Positions 60,256 to 64,000 of a stretch of DNA of 64,000 nt are shown here, one piece after another. The stretch is from contig NZ_JBBODF010000001.1 of the NCBI RefSeq assembly GCF_038002825.1, forward strand, positions 434,001 through 498,000, given 5' to 3'. The DNA comes from Paenibacillus sp. FSL H8-0048. GTDB lineage: Bacteria; Bacillota; Bacilli; Paenibacillales; Paenibacillaceae. Every line of letters begins with the position of its first letter. The stretch's first letter is position 1. The position numbers and the translations under genes are program-made. The notes below the pieces were generated by a model. It worked only from the letters and a program-made list of their open reading frames with translations, did no database searches and was not told where the DNA came from.

Positions 60256-60996
60256 ATGGGAAACGCATTATTATGGGGCGCAGTCTCCGGCTCGGCAGTC
60301 TTGATTGGCGCGCTCGTGGCCGTATTCCTGCGGATTCGAAGCAAGCTGATCGGCTTCATTATGGCATTCGGGACCGGGGTGCTGATCGGCGCGGCGGCGT
60401 ATGAATTGATAGAGGATTCTGCCAGTGACGGCGGGCTGCCCCCGACGATCATCGGGTTCACCGCCGGAGCATTGGTGTTCACGGTGTTCGACTGGCTGAT
60501 CTCACGCAAGGGCGGAGCCGGACGCAAGCGCTCAGCCAGAGCCTCTTCCGGGAAGAGCGACGCCAAGGGCGGAGGGCTGGCAATTTTCGCAGGAACGGTA
60601 CTGGATGCGATTCCTGAATCGATCATGATCGGCGCAAGTCTCATTGCGGGTCAGGGCGTTAGCGTACTGCTGGTCATTGCCATCTTCATCAGCAATATTC
60701 CCGAAGGCTTGTCCAGCACGGCTGGACTGAAGAAGGACGGCTATGGCAAAGGCAAGATTATGCTGCTGTGGCTCGGCGTACTCGCTATCTCCACACTGGC
60801 CTCAGGGGCGGGGTATGCGTTCATGGATCACGCAAGCAGTTATACTGAAGCGGTGATTGCCTCTTTTGCCGGAGGAGGAATTATTGCTATGGTGTCCTCC
60901 AGCATGATGCCTGAAGCCTACGAAGAAGGGGGGCCGCTCACGGGGTTCATCGCTGCGATGGGACTGCTCTGCTCGCTGATTCTGGATCAGCTGTGA
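60256..60996 (+). CDS. ZIP-family metal transporter
   Basis: 246 residues, seven to eight membrane segments. Metal-site helices: TVLDAIPESIMIGASL (helix IV) and ISNIPEGLSSTAGL (helix V), with the loop KGGAGRKRSARASSGKSDAKGG between helices III and IV. SFAGGGIIAMVSSSMMPEAYEEGGP near the end. GAAGGTGA precedes the ATG. Probably takes up Zn2+ or Fe2+. Confidence 0.92.
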   Translation: MGNALLWGAVSGSAVLIGALVAVFLRIRSKLIGFIMAFGTGVLIGAAAYELIEDSASDGGLPPTIIGFTAGALVFTVFDWLISRKGGAGRKRSARASSGKSDAKGGGLAIFAGTVLDAIPESIMIGASLIAGQGVSVLLVIAIFISNIPEGLSSTAGLKKDGYGKGKIMLLWLGVLAISTLASGAGYAFMDHASSYTEAVIASFAGGGIIAMVSSSMMPEAYEEGGPLTGFIAAMGLLCSLILDQL

Positions 60997-60999
60997 GGG

Positions 61000-61029
61000 T
61001 TGTCAAGCCCGCTGCAATCATGGTATAGT
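61000..61029 (+). promoter_or_regulatory. Promoter of the queuosine operon
   Basis: TTGTCA, 18 nt, TATAGT, starting 3 bp after the ZIP stop codon. Confidence 0.6.
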
Positions 61030-61073
61030 TCAAGACGCACCAAGATAAAGAAGGAATCTGCGCCGCGCGCAGG

Positions 61074-61105
61074 AGAGGTTCGCGAACTCCCTCTATAAAA
61101 AACTA
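61074..61105 (+). ncRNA. preQ1-I riboswitch aptamer
   Basis: AGAGGTTCGCGAACTCCCTC followed by TATAAAAAACTAA: the stem AGAGG/CCTCT, a loop that carries the ligand Cys-like C, and the A-rich tail that folds back as a pseudoknot. Almost identical in core to the Bacillus queCDEF element. It lies ahead of four genes of preQ1 synthesis. Confidence 0.95.
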
Positions 61106-61143
61106 AGCTATCTTAGTAGAGCCAGGTTTTCGAAATCTCGTTC

Positions 61144-61189
61144 TTCTTTCCAGTTCAGGCCATGAGCCTAGGGAAAAGAGAGGGGTTTT
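61144..61189 (+). terminator. Expression platform of the preQ1 riboswitch
   Basis: CTTCTTTCC pairs with GGGAAAAGAG, with an inner AGGC/GCCT stem, and GGGGTTTTTT follows. The GAGAGGGG ribosome site of queF lies at the base of the stem, so both transcription and translation may be controlled. Confidence 0.7.
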
Positions 61190-61194
61190 TTGTC

Positions 61195-61695
61195 ATGTCA
61201 GAAGGTAGAACGCAAGAGGAAATGCAGGAGGTTACCCTGCTGGGCAACCAAGGCACACAGTACAAGTTCGGCTATGATCCGGGGATTCTGGAGGCGTTCG
61301 ATAACAAGCATCCCGGACGTGATTATTTTGTCAAATTCAACTGTCCCGAGTTCACCAGCCTGTGTCCCGTAACCGGTCAGCCGGATTTCGGAGTGATGTA
61401 TATCTCGTACATTCCTGATATCCGAATGGTGGAATCGAAGTCACTGAAGCTCTATTTGTTCAGCTTCCGCAATCATGGCGATTTCCATGAGGACTGTGTC
61501 AACATTATTATGAATGATCTGATCTCGCTGATGGAGCCGCGTTATATCGAAGTGTGGGGCAAATTCACACCGCGCGGCGGCATTTCCATCGATCCTTACT
61601 GCAACTGGGGGCGTCCGGGAACCAAATATGAGGCGATGGCCGAACACCGGCTGATGAATCATGATCTGTATCCCGAGAAAGTGGACAACCGTTAA
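61195..61695 (+). CDS. queF: 7-cyano-7-deazaguanine reductase QueF
   Basis: 166 residues from the ATG at 61195 (GAGAGGGG 9 nt upstream); the ATG at 61162 lies in the riboswitch terminator. Reduces preQ0 to preQ1. Near-identical core to Bacillus Que[29 protein letters not shown] with the thioimide-forming Cys, [36 protein letters not shown]. Confidence 0.97.
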   Translation: MSEGRTQEEMQEVTLLGNQGTQYKFGYDPGILEAFDNKHPGRDYFVKFNCPEFTSLCPVTGQPDFGVMYISYIPDIRMVESKSLKLYLFSFRNHGDFHEDCVNIIMNDLISLMEPRYIEVWGKFTPRGGISIDPYCNWGRPGTKYEAMAEHRLMNHDLYPEKVDNR

Positions 61696-61740
61696 TCCGC
61701 AGGAACCAGCTTCGCAGAGTCATCAGGAGGAGAGATCACT

Positions 61741-62406
61741 ATGGTAAATAGAAAAGCATTAGTCGTCTTCAGCGGCGGCCAAGACAGCACGACCTGCCTG
61801 GCGTGGGCATTGCAGGAATTCCAGGAGGTTCAGGTGGTCACGTTCAATTATAATCAGCGCCATGCGGCCGAGATTGAAGTCGCGAAGGCAATTGCCGCGA
61901 GGTTCGGCGTGAAGCAGCATATTCTGGACCTGGGGCTGCTGAACCAGCTTGCCCCGAACGCCTTGACCCGGGATGATATTGACATTACCGCAGGTGAGGG
62001 AGAGGAGCTGCCCAGTACGTTCGTGGATGGACGTAATCTGCTGTTCCTGTCCTTCGCGGCCATTCTGGCCAAGCAGCTCGGCTACTCCAACATTATCACC
62101 GGGGTCTGCCAGACGGACTTCAGCGGATACCCGGACTGCCGCGATGTGTTCGTGAAGTCGCTGAATGTCACGCTTAATCTGTCGATGGATGTGGAGTTCG
62201 TCATTCATACCCCGCTGATGTGGCTGGACAAAAAGCAAACCTGGAAGCTGGCAGACGAGCTGGGCCAGTTCGATTATGTCCGGGAGCAGACCTTGACCTG
62301 CTATAACGGAATCATTGGCAGCGGCTGCGGCACCTGTCCGGCTTGTCTCCTGCGTCAGCGCGGTCTGGAGCAATATGAGGCAGAGCGTCAGGAGGCGGGA
62401 CTATAA
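61741..62406 (+). CDS. queC: 7-cyano-7-deazaguanine synthase QueC
   Basis: 221 residues. Turns CDG into preQ0 with ATP and ammonia. PP-loop [34 protein letters not shown], and the zinc-binding cysteines in [17 protein letters not shown]. 45 bp after queF; its stop shares one base with queD. Confidence 0.96.
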   Translation: MVNRKALVVFSGGQDSTTCLAWALQEFQEVQVVTFNYNQRHAAEIEVAKAIAARFGVKQHILDLGLLNQLAPNALTRDDIDITAGEGEELPSTFVDGRNLLFLSFAAILAKQLGYSNIITGVCQTDFSGYPDCRDVFVKSLNVTLNLSMDVEFVIHTPLMWLDKKQTWKLADELGQFDYVREQTLTCYNGIIGSGCGTCPACLLRQRGLEQYEAERQEAGL

Positions 62407-62888
62407 TGCGGGGCGAAGTAGCCGTCTGCAAAATTTTCACCTTCGATGCTGCACATCAGCTTATCGGACACAAAGGGAAATGCAGCAATCTGCATGGGCA
62501 TACCTACAAGCTGGAGGTAGTGCTGAAGGGTGTGCCGTCTGTTGAGGAAGGGCAGTCGGATGAAGGTTTCGTCATCGATTTCAGCGATATTAAGGCGGCT
62601 GTAAAGGAGGCGGTGATTGAACGGCTGGATCATGCTTTTCTGGCGATGGGCAATGAGCCTGTGCTGGAGACACTAATCGCAACAGGCTCCAAGGTCGCTC
62701 TGCTCTCCTTCCGCACCACAGCAGAGAATCTGTCTTCCTACATTGCCTATGAGTTGAAGCAAGCGGCGCTGCCGGTGTACTCAGTCAAGCTATGGGAGAC
62801 TCCTACCTCCTGGGCTGAAGTGCTGGCAGCAGATATTCCCGAGGAGGGACCGGCTTACCGTCTGTATGGTGGCTGTGATTATGAGTAG
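62406..62888 (+). CDS. queD: 6-carboxy-5,6,7,8-tetrahydropterin synthase QueD
   Basis: 160 residues. Makes CPH4 from dihydroneopterin triphosphate. Zinc histidines in FDAAHQLIGHKGKC and LHGHTYKLEV, and the catalytic Cys in GKCSNLHGH; LDHAFL and WETPTSWAEV near the end. Starts in the stop codon of queC and overlaps queE by 8 bp. Confidence 0.95.
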   Translation: MRGEVAVCKIFTFDAAHQLIGHKGKCSNLHGHTYKLEVVLKGVPSVEEGQSDEGFVIDFSDIKAAVKEAVIERLDHAFLAMGNEPVLETLIATGSKVALLSFRTTAENLSSYIAYELKQAALPVYSVKLWETPTSWAEVLAADIPEEGPAYRLYGGCDYE

Positions 62889-63603
62889 AATTCCCGTGAT
62901 TGAAATGTTCGGTCCGACGATTCAGGGGGAAGGGGCAGTTATCGGCGTCAAAACGATGTTCGTCCGCACCTACGGCTGCGACTACCGCTGCGGCTGGTGC
63001 GATTCCGCCTTCACCTGGGACGGTTCGGCCAAGGATAAAGTGACGATGCTTACACCACAGGAGATTCTCTCCGGGCTGCAGGAGCTGGCCGGGGAGAATT
63101 TCGGCTGTGTCACCATCTCCGGCGGGAACCCGGCGCTGATCGGAGAGGCCATGGGAGAATTCATCTCCCTGCTCCACGAACGCGGCATTCAGGCGGCGAT
63201 TGAGACGCAGGGCAGCCGCTGGCAGGATTGGTTCCATGAGGTGGATGTGCTGACGATCAGCCCGAAGCCGCCCAGCTCCGGGATGCACACGGACTGGGAT
63301 AAGCTGGATGAGATTATGCGTAGAGTCGCTGATAACGGCAAGTCAGCACATAGCCTGAAGGTGGTTGTATTTAACCAGGAGGATTATGAATATGCCCGTA
63401 AGGTACATTTCAGGTACCCTGAGGTCCCGCTGTTCCTGCAGCCGGGCAACGATAACGTCACCGAGGAAGGCGACATTTCAGGCCGTCTGCTGGGGCGGCT
63501 GGAATGGCTGTTCGGGCAGGTCATTGCCGATACGCAGATGAACCGTGCACGCGTGCTGCCGCAGCTGCACGCCCTGATCTGGCATAATAAGCGGGGAAAG
63601 TAA
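62881..63603 (+). CDS. queE: 7-carboxy-7-deazaguanine synthase QueE
   Basis: 240 residues. Radical SAM ring contraction of CPH4 to CDG. N-terminus EMFGPTIQGEGAVIG, cluster YGCDYRCGWCDSAFTWDG (CxxxCxxC), SAM-binding TISGGNPAL, and SPKPPSSGM. The start at 62881 (MSRIP) is chosen by homology; an upstream in-frame ATG-like frame runs inside queD. Confidence 0.95.
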   Translation: MSRIPVIEMFGPTIQGEGAVIGVKTMFVRTYGCDYRCGWCDSAFTWDGSAKDKVTMLTPQEILSGLQELAGENFGCVTISGGNPALIGEAMGEFISLLHERGIQAAIETQGSRWQDWFHEVDVLTISPKPPSSGMHTDWDKLDEIMRRVADNGKSAHSLKVVVFNQEDYEYARKVHFRYPEVPLFLQPGNDNVTEEGDISGRLLGRLEWLFGQVIADTQMNRARVLPQLHALIWHNKRGK

Positions 63604-63631
63604 GATTTTCTCATAAAAATTAGCTATACTT

Positions 63632-63668
63632 AAGACTGGGCTTCCTGGGAAGGGAGGCCCGGTCTTTT
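63632..63668 (+). terminator. Terminator of the que operon
   Basis: AAGACTGGGCTTCC pairs with GGAGGCCCGGTCTT, then TTTT. Confidence 0.9.
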
Positions 63669-63699
63669 ACTATTTGCAGGAAACTGGGGAGGAATTATA

Positions 63700-63861
63700 A
63701 TGGAGAATAGTTATTATGCAGGCTGGGGTACACTGGCTCTGATTAATGCCGGACTCGCGCAAGGAAAGAACCGGAGCGGAATGAACTGGTTTCTGTTGTC
63801 GTTGCTGCTGGGACCGCTTGCCACATTTATTCTGGTAATCTCTGAGAAGCTTCCAGAGTAG
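63700..63861 (+). CDS. Small membrane protein, unknown
   Basis: 53 residues: MENSYYAGWGTLALINAGLA, then QGKNRSGMNWFLLSLLLG and PLATFILVISEKLPE. One or two short hydrophobic segments joined by a basic turn (GKNRSGMNW), a shape seen in small antitoxin-like or accessory membrane proteins. GGGGAGG lies 7 nt before the ATG. Family not recognised. Confidence 0.7.
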   Translation: MENSYYAGWGTLALINAGLAQGKNRSGMNWFLLSLLLGPLATFILVISEKLPE

Positions 63862-63914
63862 AGGGTAATATCATTATAGAATCGGCACAATAGCTACACG
63901 TGGGAGGTATAGCA

Positions 63915-64000
63915 ATGACGATGCAGGCTATGAAGCCCATCCGGCGTTCCAAACTGCGGTTGTTTGCAGGCAAGCGGTATTTTACCTGGAAAAGGTACTG
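63915..64000 (+). CDS. Start of a gene cut by the right edge
   Basis: The ATG at 63915, with GGGAGG 8 nt upstream, opens MTMQAMKPIRRSKLRLFAGK and runs to the end of the window. The basic start with RLFAGKRYFTWKRY is reminiscent of VanW-type proteins, but 28 residues are too few to say. Confidence 0.55.
   Translation, partial: MTMQAMKPIRRSKLRLFAGKRYFTWKRY

Overview
The window reads as chromosomal DNA of a spore-forming Bacillota, most probably Paenibacillus. It carries a cwlJ-gerQ spore germination/coat pair, a c-di-AMP riboswitch ahead of kimA, a preQ1-I riboswitch ahead of queFCDE, YesM/YesN-type regulators beside a sugar ABC transporter, AGGAGG-type ribosome sites with many TTG/GTG starts, and Paenibacillus-like gene neighbourhoods. 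No rRNA, tRNA, CRISPR array, transposase or phage gene was seen.

Layout. 1-12 kb: polyphosphate kinase (cut by the left edge), a LysM/3D wall protein behind a WalR-type box, a polysaccharide deacetylase, an old yellow enzyme, pyrK-pyrD followed by an LpdD-like gene, a PspA/DUF350/DUF4178 membrane-stress group, moeA and a methionine aminopeptidase. 11.6-18.4 kb: TetR regulators, a Cys-rich pentapeptide protein, XerS, an acetyltransferase, a lipoprotein, and a TetR/membrane-protein/flavodoxin operon. 19-29 kb: an oxidoreductase divergent from a WYL regulator, then a sensor kinase, response regulator, binding protein, unknown barrel-like protein, two permeases and an FAD oxidoreductase that look like one sensing-uptake-catabolism locus. 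29.7-40 kb: an MFS transporter divergent from an SgrR-like regulator, a broken nucleotide-kinase-like gene, an aminotransferase, an esterase, an ECF sigma/DUF4179 pair and a YjeH-like exporter divergent from LysR. 42-54.5 kb: a second Xer-type recombinase, lactate dehydrogenase, an amino acid permease, a propeller lipoprotein, a small Cys-rich protein behind an FNR-like box, cwlJ-gerQ, a CBS/CNNM transporter, an MHYT sensor kinase and bdbD-bdbC. 54.6-64 kb: riboswitch-kimA, a Fur-controlled ATPase/FhuF pair, murB, a ZIP transporter and the queuosine operon.

The unexplained structure lies mostly between genes. (1) Four 28-bp sites, all on the + strand, are built like Xer/dif sites (11-bp arm, 6-bp centre, 11-bp arm) with an almost constant right arm. 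One forms the 3' end of the intact WYL gene, and one ends a clear WYL pseudogene. (2) Two arrays of four imperfect palindromes share a period near 51 bp, about five helical turns, although their sequences differ. (3) A 104-bp structured repeat occurs twice, each time directly after a transcription terminator. (4) A leader ahead of the CBS transporter holds an orphan strong ribosome site and a hairpin that covers the real one. These are the best candidates for something undescribed; all need comparison with other genomes.
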